Numbered from the stretch's first letter, positions 43,447-53,425 are shown. The stretch: 64,000 nt of DNA from Pseudomonas putida (GCF_028682635.1 NZ_JANHLK010000019.1:1-64000), one strand, 5' to 3'. Translations and numbers: made by a program. The notes: generated by a model from the letters alone, not told the origin.

Positions 43447-46187
43447 TGGCTGATGACGCTAGTCGCGACCCGCTGCCCTGGAAACCCTGGCGCGCAGCGC
43501 AGCATCGGCGCACCACCCTTGCCGATGAGGCCGCTCAGTACGCTAACAATCCCAGTTTCACCGACCACTTGCCCTGGGTCGAATACCTTGAGGACGAGCA
43601 GTGTTTTCTCCTCGACGACAATCGCTCGGTGGGCGCCGTGTTTGAGCTGCAGCCGATCGGCACTGAGGGCCGTGAGCCCGAGTGGCTGATGGCGGCGCGC
43701 GACGCCCTGGAAGACGCACTGCAGGACAGCTTCGACGAGCTCGACCAGGCGCCCTGGGTGGTGCAGTTCTTCTGCCAGGACGACAGTGACTTTTCCCCGT
43801 ACCTCGAACGCCTGGAGCGCTATATCGCGCCGCGGGCTCAAGGCACGCCGTTCACCGAGTCCTTCCTCACGTCGATGCAGCGCCACCTCGATGCCATCGC
43901 CAAACCGGGCGGGTTGTTCGACGACCATGTCGTGTCTCACCTGCCCTGGCGCGGCAGCAATCGGCGAATTCGGCTAGTGGTCTATCGCTGGCTGGGAGAC
44001 CAAAGCGACGACGACACGCAGAGCCCGGTTCAGCTTTTGAGCAGGACGTGTGACCGCCTGGTGGCCTCATTGCAGGCCTGCGGGGTTAGCCCTCGGCGAG
44101 TGACCGGGCGCGACTTTTACACCTGGATGCTGCCCTGGTTCAACCCGGCCCCTGCCCTCACCGGCGAATCGCCCGCAGCGTTCTATCGACGCGTGCCCTA
44201 CCCGGAGGAAGATGACGGCGATGGTCTCCCGCTGCCGTTCGACCACGACTTTGTGGAGCGACTGTTCTTCCAGGAGCCGCGCTCGGATAGCGACCAGGGT
44301 CTGTGGTATTTCGATCAGCAACCGCACACGGTGATGGTGGTCGACAAGCTGCGCAAGCCGCCCCATATCGGTCAGCTCACCGGCGAAACCCGCAAGGGCG
44401 AGGCCTTGAACGCCTTGTTCGATCAGTTGCCCGAGCAGGCAGTCATGAGCCTGACCTTGGTAATCACGCCTCAGGATGTGCTCGAGGAGCAGCTCAATCG
44501 ATTGGCGCGCAAAGCCATCGGCGAGAACCTCGCCTCGACCCAAACCCGCCAGGACGTGGAAGAGGCCCGCGCGCTGATCGGCCGCCAGCACAAGCTGTAC
44601 CGCGGCACCTTGGCGCTGTACCTGCGCGGTGCCGATGAACAGCAACTGCGCCAGCGCTCGACCCAGGCCGCCAACGTGCTGCTCGGCGCCGGCCTGCAGC
44701 CGGTGCGCGAGGGCGACGAAGTCGCGGCGTGCAACAGCTACCTGCGCTGGTTGCCGATGGTCTACAACCCGGCTCGAGACACGCGCAACTGGTACACCCG
44801 ACTGTTATTTGCCCAGCATGTCGCCAACCTGTTGCCCCTGTGGGGACGCAGCATCGGCACCGGCAATCCGGGCATCACTTTTTTCAACCGTGGTGGTGCG
44901 CCCCTGTCGTTCGACCCGCTGTCGCGTTTCGACCGCTCCATGAATGGCCACCTGCTGTTATTCGGACCGACCGGCGCCGGCAAGTCGGCCACCTTGGTTT
45001 CGATATTGATGCAGGTCATGGCCGTGTATCGACCGCGGCTGTTTATCGTCGAAGCAGGCAACTCCTTTGGCCTGCAGGGCGATTACTTCGCCACCCTAGG
45101 GCTGTCCGTCAACAAGGTTCAGCTCAAACCCGGCAGTGGCTTGAGCTTGGCGCCTTTCGCCGATGCTCGTCGTCTGATCGAACAGCCAGATCAGGTGGCC
45201 AGCCTGTCGACCGAGGACCTGGATGAAACCGTGACGGACAGTGATGAGCAACGCGACGTGCTGGGCGAGCTGGAAATCACTGCCCGCCTAATGATCACCG
45301 GCGGCGAAGCCAAGGAAGAAGCGCGGCTGACCCGGGCAGACCGCAGCCTGATTCGCGAGTGCATCTTGGATGCCGCCAGACACTGCGCGGCCACCGAACA
45401 GCAGGTCATGACGCGCCACGTTCGCGACGCGCTACGCCAGGTCGCCAGCGATACCCATCTGCCCGACAAGCGCCGCGAGCGGGCGCAGGAAATGGCCGAG
45501 TCCATCGACCTGTTCTGTCAGGGTTTCGAGGGCGCTCTCTTCGACCGGCCAGGCACGCCCTGGCCAGAAAGCGATGTGACGATCGTCGACCTCGCCACCT
45601 ATGCCCGTGAGGGCTACGAGGCGCAGATGTCGATCAGCTACATCAGCCTGATGAACACGGTGAACAACCTCGCCGAACGCGACCAGTACCTGGGTCGTCC
45701 GATCATCATGGTCACCGACGAAGGCCACATCATCACCAAGAACCCACTGCTGGCACCCTTTGTGGTCAAGGGCACCAAGATGTGGCGCAAGCTCGGCGCG
45801 TGGTTCTGGATGGCGACGCAGAATCTGGCCGACTTCCCCGATGCGGCGCGAACCATGCTCAACATGATCGAGTGGTGGATCTGCCTGAACATGCCGCCGG
45901 CAGAAATCGAAGAGATCGCCCGCTTCAAAAAGCTCACGCCGGCACAGAAGGCCCTGCTGCTTTCCGCGAGTAAGGCCTCGGGCAAATACACCGAGGGCGT
46001 GGTCCTGTCGAAGAACCTGGAAACGCTGTTTCGCGCGGTGCCACCGAGCCTGTACCTCGCCCTGGCCATGACCGAGCCCGAGGAAAAAGCTCAGCGCTGG
46101 CGACTGATGGAAGAGCACCAACAGTCCGAGCTGGACGCCGCCCTCCAAGTCGCGGCGGAGATCGATCGGTTCCGCGGCATGTCGTGA
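43446..46187 (+). CDS. Conjugative transfer ATPase (TIGR03744, TraC/VirB4-like)
   Basis: This 913-aa ATPase energises pilus assembly and transfer. Walker A GPTGAGKSATLV is near residue 505, and the Walker B region IIMVTDEGHIITKNP is near residue 755. The N-terminal half has the VirB4/TraC fold (FTESFLTSMQRHLDAIAKPGG). The length is normal for the PFL_4706 family. The ATG at 43446 is coupled to the lipoprotein stop; a GTG lies one codon upstream. Confidence 0.92.
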   Translation: MADDASRDPLPWKPWRAAQHRRTTLADEAAQYANNPSFTDHLPWVEYLEDEQCFLLDDNRSVGAVFELQPIGTEGREPEWLMAARDALEDALQDSFDELDQAPWVVQFFCQDDSDFSPYLERLERYIAPRAQGTPFTESFLTSMQRHLDAIAKPGGLFDDHVVSHLPWRGSNRRIRLVVYRWLGDQSDDDTQSPVQLLSRTCDRLVASLQACGVSPRRVTGRDFYTWMLPWFNPAPALTGESPAAFYRRVPYPEEDDGDGLPLPFDHDFVERLFFQEPRSDSDQGLWYFDQQPHTVMVVDKLRKPPHIGQLTGETRKGEALNALFDQLPEQAVMSLTLVITPQDVLEEQLNRLARKAIGENLASTQTRQDVEEARALIGRQHKLYRGTLALYLRGADEQQLRQRSTQAANVLLGAGLQPVREGDEVAACNSYLRWLPMVYNPARDTRNWYTRLLFAQHVANLLPLWGRSIGTGNPGITFFNRGGAPLSFDPLSRFDRSMNGHLLLFGPTGAGKSATLVSILMQVMAVYRPRLFIVEAGNSFGLQGDYFATLGLSVNKVQLKPGSGLSLAPFADARRLIEQPDQVASLSTEDLDETVTDSDEQRDVLGELEITARLMITGGEAKEEARLTRADRSLIRECILDAARHCAATEQQVMTRHVRDALRQVASDTHLPDKRRERAQEMAESIDLFCQGFEGALFDRPGTPWPESDVTIVDLATYAREGYEAQMSISYISLMNTVNNLAERDQYLGRPIIMVTDEGHIITKNPLLAPFVVKGTKMWRKLGAWFWMATQNLADFPDAARTMLNMIEWWICLNMPPAEIEEIARFKKLTPAQKALLLSASKASGKYTEGVVLSKNLETLFRAVPPSLYLALAMTEPEEKAQRWRLMEEHQQSELDAALQVAAEIDRFRGMS

Positions 46188-46411
46188 ACACCCCAGCAGT
46201 GGCGATCTTCAAAGACCTTTCAATCAACAAAAATCGACATGAGTACATTTGTACTCCTTCGGCGATTTTGCACAATTCGCGGCCCTCAACCCGGCACCTG
46301 ATGAAACCGATCACCCAGACCTCGGTTTGTCCGTCCTCCTCCTCGGCCGGATCCGGGATGCTGAAGCTTGGCGCACGGATGCACACCGCTGCCACATGCC
46401 GAGCGCTGCCC

Positions 46412-47389
46412 ATGAACCTGACCGCCATCACCCGATGCAGATCTTTAAAGCCCTGGAAAACTGGCCGTGGCCGTGCCTTCACCGCGGCCGTTCTGCTCGT
46501 CGCGGCCGAGCAGTGCCTGGCACTGACCACCCCCACCATCATCGCCTCCGTCACTTCGCTGCAATGCCTGGAGTACCGGGTTGTCGGGATCTGCTACTGG
46601 CTGCTCTGCACGCCGTTTGGCTGCACGGTGAGGACCTCGCCCAAGGTCCGCCACTTCATTCCCGAGTTGGTGGTTTCGAGCTATTCCGACACCGGCGGCA
46701 ATCCTTGGGGCGAGATGTCCGCACTGTCGATGCCCACGCCGGCGTCACAAGGGGGTGGCAACCTGATCACGCCTTCGTCGCAGCGCGATAATCTGCCCCG
46801 GTTCAAGAATGTCGACGGCATCGGGCATCCCGGCGGTTCGGCGTTGACAGCCCTTGCGCATGGCTTCGGCTATGCGTGCCCAAGTGGGGCGACTCCCCTT
46901 GCGCCATACTACCTCAGCACGCTCGACCCGCTGGCCTGGCGTCAGGCCGTTCCCGAATCCATCTACCCACAAGCGCTCATTCCGGGCCTGCGCGAGATTG
47001 GCAGCCAGGCACTTGGGAACATGTGGGGCAGTGTCTATCCGCGGCACGGATTTCTGGTGCAGCCTGACGACTTCAAAGCATCCGCCGTCATGGCCCAGCG
47101 TGCCAGCGACTTCATCACGCGCGTCGGCCAGCCGCATGTCTACCTGCCGCTGCAGCCGATGCCATCTCCCGGCTATTGGCCGCCGCAGCCGGTGATGGAG
47201 AACAACATCAACAACCACCGCTGGCAATTGCTCGCCCCGGTGATCCAGACCACCTGCGCCATCTTCCCCAGCCCGACGATCCAGAGCGCCGACGGCGCCT
47301 ATGCCTGGTCGCTTTGGCGCCCTTACCGCTGCTGCCAGCGGATGGGCCAGACCTTCCTGTTCAGCATCGACTTTGATGGAGGCCAATGA
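46412..47389 (+). CDS. TIGR03756 family ICE protein (TraU-like)
   Basis: This 325-aa exported protein has a signal peptide at about residues 1-35 (AFTAAVLLVAAEQCLA). Several conserved Cys are present (SLQCLEYRVVGICYWLLCTPFGC), later FGYACPSG and YRCCQRMGQTFLFSIDFDGG. This is the TraU-like periplasmic protein of MPF-G systems. The open frame runs 76 codons upstream through a 225-base segment that does not look coding, so the ATG at 46412 is preferred. It overlaps the next gene by one base. Confidence 0.85.
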   Translation: MNLTAITRCRSLKPWKTGRGRAFTAAVLLVAAEQCLALTTPTIIASVTSLQCLEYRVVGICYWLLCTPFGCTVRTSPKVRHFIPELVVSSYSDTGGNPWGEMSALSMPTPASQGGGNLITPSSQRDNLPRFKNVDGIGHPGGSALTALAHGFGYACPSGATPLAPYYLSTLDPLAWRQAVPESIYPQALIPGLREIGSQALGNMWGSVYPRHGFLVQPDDFKASAVMAQRASDFITRVGQPHVYLPLQPMPSPGYWPPQPVMENNINNHRWQLLAPVIQTTCAIFPSPTIQSADGAYAWSLWRPYRCCQRMGQTFLFSIDFDGGQ

Positions 47390-48744
47390 TGAATACCCTC
47401 TCGCTCGGGTTGGTGTGCGCCCTCGTAAGTGCCGTCGGCCATGCCGCAGAAAACGGCTACCACCTTGGTGACCAGGCCCAGGTCCTGGATGACCGCGTTA
47501 TGTACACCATTGGCGGCGGATCGGCGACGGGGTCCCCCTCCTCGCTCTACCGCCCCAATGGCCTTGGCGTGGGCATGTCCTGGCGCGCGAACATGATGTG
47601 CGGAAACATGAACCTCTCCAACACTTTGCAGAATCAGCTCAATGGCGCCACCCAAGGCTTCCAGCAGATCATGGGCAATGTGATCGAGAATGCCACACAG
47701 GCCGTGATGTCTCTGCCGGCGATGATCATTCAGCGCGCCAATCCCGGTCTGTATGAGCTGCTGAGCAACGGCGTACTGCAGGGGCGCATCGACTTTGACC
47801 GCTCGAAGCTCACCTGCCAGGCGATGGCGGCCAAAATGGCCGACAAGGTGGACCAGGCCGGTTGGGGCGCACTGGCGCAGAACCAGGAGATGCAGAAAAA
47901 CCTCGAGCAGTCCGACGGTGATGCTGTGGTGGCGGTGAAGGATACCGAATCGAACAACGGCAACAACGGTGTCAGCTGGGTCGGTGGGCAGAAAGCGGGG
48001 GGTAACGGTCAGGAACCCATACGGGTGACCTCGGACGTCGTTAAGGCAGGCTACAACCTACTGCACAACCGAACGGTCGAGGACGCATCGGCCGTCGGTT
48101 CCGGTTGCCAGAATGGTGCCATTTGCCAGGCTTGGTCGAGCCCCGAAGAGGCCTCCGCATGGGCCACCCGCGTGCTTGGTGAAACCGAGGTGGCGACCTG
48201 CGACGACTGCGAGACGCTGCGCGTTACCGCCGGGACAGGCCTCTCGCCGCTGATCCAGGAAACCTACACAGAACACCTCGAGGGTCTGCAACGAATGTTG
48301 TCGGGCGCCGAGCAACCCACGCCGGAGAACCTTGACAAAGTCTCCAGTCCCTTGCTGCAGGTCTCACGAGGCGTCATCGAGGGCCTGCGCGACGATCCCG
48401 ACCAGAACCTGCTGGCCCGGCGCCTGGCCAGCGAGACCGCGCTGTCGAGCGTTATCTACAAGACGATGCTGCTGCAGCGCACACTTCTTGCCGGCAGTCA
48501 TGAACCTAATGTCGCGTCGGCGCAGCCCGCCACCCACGCCCTCAACGGTAACGTCGAAATGCTGGAGCGCGAGATACGCCTGCTGCAAACGGAGCTGCAG
48601 GTACGCCAGTCGCTGGCCACCAACACCGCCAGCCTGGTCCTCGATCGCCACGCCGGCGGCGCCGACGCCTCCCGGAGCATCGATCAGCGCGATCCGGAGT
48701 CGGACCGACTGCACCGCGCGGACCAGGGGAGGAGCACACCATGA
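47389..48744 (+). CDS. TIGR03755 family ICE protein (TraH-like)
   Basis: This 451-aa exported protein has a signal peptide (SLGLVCALVSAVGHA) and the conserved SWRANMMCGNMNLSNTLQNQ and IQRANPGLYELLSNGVLQG in the first 150 residues. Paired Cys follow (CQNGAICQ, CDDCE), and the C-terminal third is a long helical region. It resembles TraH in position and topology and may control pilus assembly. GGAGG is 6 bases before the ATG at 47389. Confidence 0.85.
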   Translation: MNTLSLGLVCALVSAVGHAAENGYHLGDQAQVLDDRVMYTIGGGSATGSPSSLYRPNGLGVGMSWRANMMCGNMNLSNTLQNQLNGATQGFQQIMGNVIENATQAVMSLPAMIIQRANPGLYELLSNGVLQGRIDFDRSKLTCQAMAAKMADKVDQAGWGALAQNQEMQKNLEQSDGDAVVAVKDTESNNGNNGVSWVGGQKAGGNGQEPIRVTSDVVKAGYNLLHNRTVEDASAVGSGCQNGAICQAWSSPEEASAWATRVLGETEVATCDDCETLRVTAGTGLSPLIQETYTEHLEGLQRMLSGAEQPTPENLDKVSSPLLQVSRGVIEGLRDDPDQNLLARRLASETALSSVIYKTMLLQRTLLAGSHEPNVASAQPATHALNGNVEMLEREIRLLQTELQVRQSLATNTASLVLDRHAGGADASRSIDQRDPESDRLHRADQGRSTP

Positions 48745-49046
48745 AGCTGTTTACTGTGAAGTCCACTCTTGCCCATGTGCTGCTAATCCTCAGCGCCATG
48801 GCCTTGATGCTCCTGATTGCCTGGATGGCGCTGCAGCTGACAGGTGCCCAGCTTGATTGGTTCGGACAGGCGCACAGGGCTACACCCTACCTCGCCTCCT
48901 GGCGCGCCCTACTGTATGCCCTGATCATTGCAGGTTGGACTGCGGCGTTGCGCTTGCGGCCGGCGCCTGCGGACCAGCAACGGCTCAAGCGCCTCGGACT
49001 AATCGGCTTCAGCACAATCATCTTGGTCGAACTGTCGCGCGCGTGA
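48741..49046 (+). CDS. Small ICE membrane protein
   Basis: This 101-aa protein has three predicted membrane helices (LILSAMALMLLIAWMALQL, ALLYALIIAGWTAALRL, LGLIGFSTIILVELS). It overlaps the TIGR03755 stop by 4 bases and is followed by traG after 10 bases, so it belongs to the transfer operon. This position is often occupied by a small membrane protein in the class; no function is known. Confidence 0.75.
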   Translation: MKLFTVKSTLAHVLLILSAMALMLLIAWMALQLTGAQLDWFGQAHRATPYLASWRALLYALIIAGWTAALRLRPAPADQQRLKRLGLIGFSTIILVELSRA

Positions 49047-49056
49047 GGTGCAAATC

Positions 49057-50595
49057 ATGAGCATGAGTACCAGCAGCTACCTCGAGTACTACCTGTCGCT
49101 GTTGGCCTGGATCATCAACAACGGCATCTGGAACACACTGGCAGACACCGGGCTGTTCGCCGCGCCCTTTGGTGCGATCATCCTGCAGGAATGGCTGTCC
49201 GCTCGCCAACAAGGCGCTGACGAGGGCAACAAGGGCTTGCTGTCGATCCCTCGCGTCGAGAACCGGCTGTGGATGAGTTACGTGGTCATCCTGTTTGGCT
49301 GCATGCCGCTCTTCCCCTTGAATCTGTCCTCCGTGACCTTCGACGATACGGCGAGCCAACGCTGCGGCGTTTCCATGGCCAAGCCCGCCGAAACGGCCTG
49401 GGGCACAACCTTCAACACCATCGGCGAAAAATCAGCGAATGTGCCGGTGTGGTGGTTTCTCGTGCATGCCATGAGCAAAGGCATCACAGCTGCTGCGACC
49501 GCGTCGATTCCGTGCGCGCCCGACATCCGTGCGATGCGCATGGAGATCGACAGCTCGCGTATCAACGACCAGGTGCTTCTGCAGGAAGTCGCCGATTTTA
49601 CCCGGGATTGTTACGGCTTCTCGCGCTCGCGGCTGTTCACCAATCGCCCCGAACTGGACGAGTCGCAGAGCTACGACGCGTCCTGGATTGGCTCGACGTA
49701 CATGCTTAACACTCCAGGCTATTACGACACCGATCGCTCGCGAACGCCCAGGGTTGATTGGCCGTACGACGAGACCCGGGATACCTCCCTGCCCCAGCTC
49801 GATAACGGCGCGGGCTTTCCCACCTGCAAGGAATGGTGGAGCGATGCAACGGTCGGGCTGCGTGATCGTTTGGTCGCCGAGGTCGATCCGTCGCTGATTT
49901 CACGTCTGCGAGGCTGGCTGACGGGGCGTACGACTACCGAGATCGAAGACGCCACCCTTCGCGAATTGGTGAGCCCGCGGCAACAATCGTTGAGCATGGC
50001 ACCAGGACAGGTATTCCAGGATTACGGGAGCAGCGCCCGGGGCGGATCACTGACGCAAGGACTCAACAACCTGGCGACGAACACCGGGCTGGCCCTGGGT
50101 TCGTTCAGCAATTTCCCGGCGATGAATGCATTGCGCGCAGCACTACCGATGGTCCAGGCCTTTCTGATCATGGGCACGATCATCAGCCTGCCGCTGGTAT
50201 TGCTGATCAGCACCTACCAGCTCAAGGCACTCATGACCGTCACGTTCGCACTGTTCACCCTGCACATGCTGACGTTCTGGTGGGAGCTGGCACGCTGGAT
50301 CGACTCAAGCATGCTGGACACGTTGTACAACCAGGTGTCTGCGACGGACCAGACACTCTTGTCATTGCCGACATCTGGCTTCATGGATGGGACAGTAACC
50401 GCGCAGGTCATTGAGTATGTGATGGGCGCGATGTTTGTGGTGCTGCCGATGTTTTTTCTCGGCGCAATGAGCTGGACGGGATACAACGTCGGTAGTGGTG
50501 TCCAAACGCTCCTCACGCGAGGAACAGAAGCTGCTCAGACACAGGCCGGGAAGGGTTCCTCTCAGCTCATGTCTGGAGCCCGGAGGTTAAAATAG
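49057..50595 (+). CDS. traG: TraG N-terminal-type conjugal transfer membrane protein
   Basis: This 512-aa protein matches the TraG_N domain (mating-pair formation/stabilisation). The start has SYLEYYLSLLAWIINNGIWN. Membrane segments lie near residues 20-50 and 75-100, with a cluster at 365-490 (LIMGTIISLPLVLLISTY). The periplasmic middle has SRTPRVDWPYDETRDTSL. The ATG at 49057 follows GAGGTG by 6 bases. It lacks the large C-terminal entry-exclusion domain of F TraG, as is normal in this ICE class. Confidence 0.88.
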   Translation: MSMSTSSYLEYYLSLLAWIINNGIWNTLADTGLFAAPFGAIILQEWLSARQQGADEGNKGLLSIPRVENRLWMSYVVILFGCMPLFPLNLSSVTFDDTASQRCGVSMAKPAETAWGTTFNTIGEKSANVPVWWFLVHAMSKGITAAATASIPCAPDIRAMRMEIDSSRINDQVLLQEVADFTRDCYGFSRSRLFTNRPELDESQSYDASWIGSTYMLNTPGYYDTDRSRTPRVDWPYDETRDTSLPQLDNGAGFPTCKEWWSDATVGLRDRLVAEVDPSLISRLRGWLTGRTTTEIEDATLRELVSPRQQSLSMAPGQVFQDYGSSARGGSLTQGLNNLATNTGLALGSFSNFPAMNALRAALPMVQAFLIMGTIISLPLVLLISTYQLKALMTVTFALFTLHMLTFWWELARWIDSSMLDTLYNQVSATDQTLLSLPTSGFMDGTVTAQVIEYVMGAMFVVLPMFFLGAMSWTGYNVGSGVQTLLTRGTEAAQTQAGKGSSQLMSGARRLK

Positions 50596-50599
50596 CGTG

Positions 50600-50959
50600 T
50601 TACCTGAGCGTTCCATTATCGTCGTACAGCTCGGGATACTTAATTTGATGCTGAGGGTGGCTCACCTCATGAATACCAGGTTCCTCCTCATCAACCGGAT
50701 CGGGCAGTGCCGTGATAACCCACACAGCAATCATTCCGATCGCCAAGAGAATCGCAACAGACGCAGCGGCAATCACAAACATTACCTTAAGACTCTGAAA
50801 GCCGATTTGCCGATACTTAAAGGGCACGGCAGCCAAAACACGGGAGTGCAAAATTCCCGTTTCAAGCTGATTCACCAGTCGACCCGCACGGACTGCTGCA
50901 CGAACTGAAGACTTACCGAATGGGGTACGGCTGGATGTAGAAGAAGCTGAAGTAATCAT
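50600..50959 (-). CDS. DUF3742 family ICE protein
   Basis: This 119-aa membrane protein is encoded convergently to traG with only 4 bases between the stops. It has one hydrophobic segment (VMFVIAAASVAILLAIGMIA), then an acidic tail (DPVDEEEPGIHEV) ending with YDDNGTLR. DUF3742 proteins are typical end genes of this transfer operon. GGGAGG lies 8 bases before the ATG at 50959. No function is known. Confidence 0.75.
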   Translation of the reverse strand: MITSASSTSSRTPFGKSSVRAAVRAGRLVNQLETGILHSRVLAAVPFKYRQIGFQSLKVMFVIAAASVAILLAIGMIAVWVITALPDPVDEEEPGIHEVSHPQHQIKYPELYDDNGTLR

Positions 50960-51249
50960 TTGAGTGCCTCCCTTCCTTCTCTGCACTCACGGCCAAAGAG
51001 TTACCACGAATTTGGATCCAAGCTTTAGCTTACTCCTCTTCCGCTGATTCCCATGACCGTTGATCACCTGGACTGCGCTGATGATCGTCAGTGGGACTGC
51101 ATGGATCGAAGCAGCTCCTTCCCCCCTAAAAACACCATTGACACTACGTCGTTCCGCTTGATAAACCGACTGTGCAATTGCTGGTTTCCAGCACCCCAGG
51201 TAGTCATAACCTTCAAGGCTACGTCACTCTCGTGATGGTTCTCCCCAAA

Positions 51250-51302
51250 TGCGATTCGCGTTCGGCAGCTCGCACGGTCATCGCTCCCGCGGTGATGAAC
51301 GC
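51250..51302 (+). ncRNA. STAXI-like pseudoknot, copy C
   Basis: Stem 1 TGCGA/TCGCA (51250-51254, 51270-51274) encloses GCGTTC (51258-51263), complementary to GAACGC (51297-51302). The hairpin TCATCGC-TCCC-GCGGTGA (51278-51295) lies in between. Relative to copy B the pairing strands changed together (GCGCTC/GAGCGC to GCGTTC/GAACGC). It lies 120 bases upstream of the DUF3085 gene, in a roughly 460-base leader (50960-51420) with no gene. Confidence 0.65.
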
Positions 51303-51420
51303 CTTCTAATATCTAGGCTCACTGAGCCTGCGTCTTCGATGCAACCCTTCTCATTCATTCCAGTGCTGGGAATTCCCCCGCACAGGTGGCAATCCTCCGC
51401 ACCCTCTGGAGGATCTCATT

Positions 51421-51786
51421 ATGCTGCACTTCACAGGCTCTGCACTCCACGCTGTGTTGGCCGAGGCCGGTATCAATGGCTGTAGAGTGATGTTGGTCAA
51501 GGACCATGGTGTCTACCTTATGTCCGAGATCGGCGAGAACAAACCGGATGGAGGCGACCGACAACACGTGGTCTACGCCGCCGGCTGCGACCCAAACGTC
51601 GACGACTTCGATTCTTGGTGGAATCGCGCACAAGATGAATTGGGGGGCGATGATTTTGCCGAGTACTTCGACATCGACGATCCAGTCCTGGCTAGTCTTC
51701 GCGGGACAGCAGGGTCGCTGGTGGTTGAGGCAACTTCCACCCACCTGTATCTAGCTGCCGAGGTTGCCCCAACGACAAAATCCTGA
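51421..51786 (+). CDS. DUF3085 domain protein
   Basis: This 121-aa soluble acidic protein has the family core RVMLVKDHGVYLMSEIGENKP, then VYAAGCDPNVDDFDSWW and the tail FAEYFDIDDP. DUF3085 genes regularly accompany ArdC-type antirestriction genes on ICEs and plasmids. GGAGG lies 8 bases before the ATG. It has a long leader with pseudoknot copy C. No biochemical role is established. Confidence 0.8.
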   Translation: MLHFTGSALHAVLAEAGINGCRVMLVKDHGVYLMSEIGENKPDGGDRQHVVYAAGCDPNVDDFDSWWNRAQDELGGDDFAEYFDIDDPVLASLRGTAGSLVVEATSTHLYLAAEVAPTTKS

Positions 51787-52076
51787 ACGCCTCTGTTTGT
51801 CAGTCAAATTTCCAGAGGGGCTCCCTATCCGAGCCTTTCTGGAACATTTTTCGCGGCACTTCCTAACCGATTGGAGATCGCCGTTTATCTGGAACCTGAG
51901 GCCAATAATCTTCCTTGGAACGCGCTGGATAGACGTGCTTGCATGTGGTCTGAATGGGAGATTGCCCCCACGTTCGAGCGCGTTTTAATACACAGACACT
52001 TCATGTCTCGCTGAGTGATATGCCCGCACAAAATCCTCGACAGAGGTGTCGTGGGATCAACTACCCGGAGGCTCCG

Positions 52077-52400
52077 ATGTCCAGGAAGAAGCTTTTTTCC
52101 ACTGCTGTTGTGCTGAGCCCTGGTGCGTGGCGACACGTCATTTCCCCTGACGCAGGCAACGCCCCCGTTGGACGTTCGGCACAGCGCTTGGCAGCGCTGC
52201 TCAACAGCGCCCTGACTTTCGCCCCTCATGTCCTGCAGTTCCCAGTCGATCTGCCGTTCGATCACCCGCAGAGTGATGACACATCAGTAGTCGCTCACTC
52301 ATCTCCATTACAGCTGGCTCGCATCACTCCACGCAGTGGCCCGGCTTTTCTACTCATCCGGCTGTCAAGTGAGATCGTTGTAGACATTGCCGCCATCTGA
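52077..52400 (+). CDS. Hypothetical ICE protein
   Basis: This 107-aa protein is not recognised. It is basic at the start (SRKKLFSTAVVLSPGAWRH) and otherwise mixed, with no membrane segment. GGAGG lies 6 bases before the ATG. It lies in a 700-base interval between DUF3085 and ardC; the 290 bases before it contain no gene I can support. Confidence 0.5.
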   Translation: MSRKKLFSTAVVLSPGAWRHVISPDAGNAPVGRSAQRLAALLNSALTFAPHVLQFPVDLPFDHPQSDDTSVVAHSSPLQLARITPRSGPAFLLIRLSSEIVVDIAAI

Positions 52401-52486
52401 CACCGCCAACACATCGAATGCCCCTTTACCCCACCGGGAACCCTTCCCGGCCGGGCAGCGTTCCCCCTCCACAACCGGAGAACGTC

Positions 52487-53425
52487 ATGTCCGATATCTA
52501 CCTGGACGTCACCAACAAGATTGTCAGTGCCCTGAGTCAAGGGGTTATCCCTTGGATCAAGCCTTGGACAACCACCAGCTCGAGTGCTGACTCCCCTTTC
52601 CCAATCAACGCCATCACCCGACGTCCCTACGCCGGCATCAACATTCCGCTACTGTGGGCCGAGGCGCGCCTGCGTGGCTTCCGCCAGGATCGCTGGCTCA
52701 CGTTCAATCAGGCGCGTAAAGCTGGTGGCCATGTTCGCAAGGGTGAGCAATCAACCCTCGCGGTGCTGTACAAACCGATGAGCAAGGAGGCGCTCGATGA
52801 GGACGGTCAGGTCGTTCGTGATGAACAGGGCAGTATCAAATTGGTGCAATTCGCGCTACTGCGGACGCATTGCCTGTTCAACATCGAGCAGACCAAAGAC
52901 TTGCCTGCCGAAGAGCAAAAACACGATGAGTGTCACGATCAGCCGGCCTTCATTGATCATGCCCCAGCCGAGCAACTGCTGGTCGCGAGCGGGGCACGCA
53001 TCGAGCATCGCTACGGAGATCATGCGTTTTATCAGCCGGTGCGGGATCTCATCCAGCTGCCCACCAAGGGTCAATTCGAAGACGTCGGCAGCTACTACGC
53101 GACGGCCCTTCATGAGCTGACACATTGGTCGGGTCACCTTTCGCGCCTCAACCGCGATGGTATTACTGGCGGTCACGCATTTGGTTCCGCGGAATACGCC
53201 TTCGAGGAGCTGGTAGCGGAAATGGGTGCAGCGTTCCTCTGTGCTCTGACGGGAACCCAAGGTGAGTTACGTCACGAAGAGTATCTGGCGTCCTGGCTGA
53301 AGATACTCAAGGAGGATAAGCGTGCAATCTTCCGCGCCAGCGGCCTAGCACGAGAGGCCTCCGAATACCTGCTAGCACTGCAGCCGGATCAAGGCACCGA
53401 GATGATAGAACGGCTAACGGCATGA
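52487..53425 (+). CDS. ArdC-type antirestriction protein
   Basis: This 312-aa protein has an N-terminal ArdC-N/DUF1738 ssDNA-binding domain (IVSALSQGVIPWIKPW, then RPYAGINIPLLWAEARLRGF) and a C-terminal zinc-metallopeptidase-like domain with HELTHWSGH (HExxH). ArdC proteins protect incoming single-stranded DNA from host restriction. GGAG precedes the ATG at 52487. The gene ends at a strong bidirectional terminator. Confidence 0.9.
   Translation: MSDIYLDVTNKIVSALSQGVIPWIKPWTTTSSSADSPFPINAITRRPYAGINIPLLWAEARLRGFRQDRWLTFNQARKAGGHVRKGEQSTLAVLYKPMSKEALDEDGQVVRDEQGSIKLVQFALLRTHCLFNIEQTKDLPAEEQKHDECHDQPAFIDHAPAEQLLVASGARIEHRYGDHAFYQPVRDLIQLPTKGQFEDVGSYYATALHELTHWSGHLSRLNRDGITGGHAFGSAEYAFEELVAEMGAAFLCALTGTQGELRHEEYLASWLKILKEDKRAIFRASGLAREASEYLLALQPDQGTEMIERLTA

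Noticed and set aside
46184..46411. 76-codon N-terminal extension of the TIGR03756 protein
   Set aside because: It places a non-conserved hydrophilic stretch before a normal signal peptide that starts at 46412.
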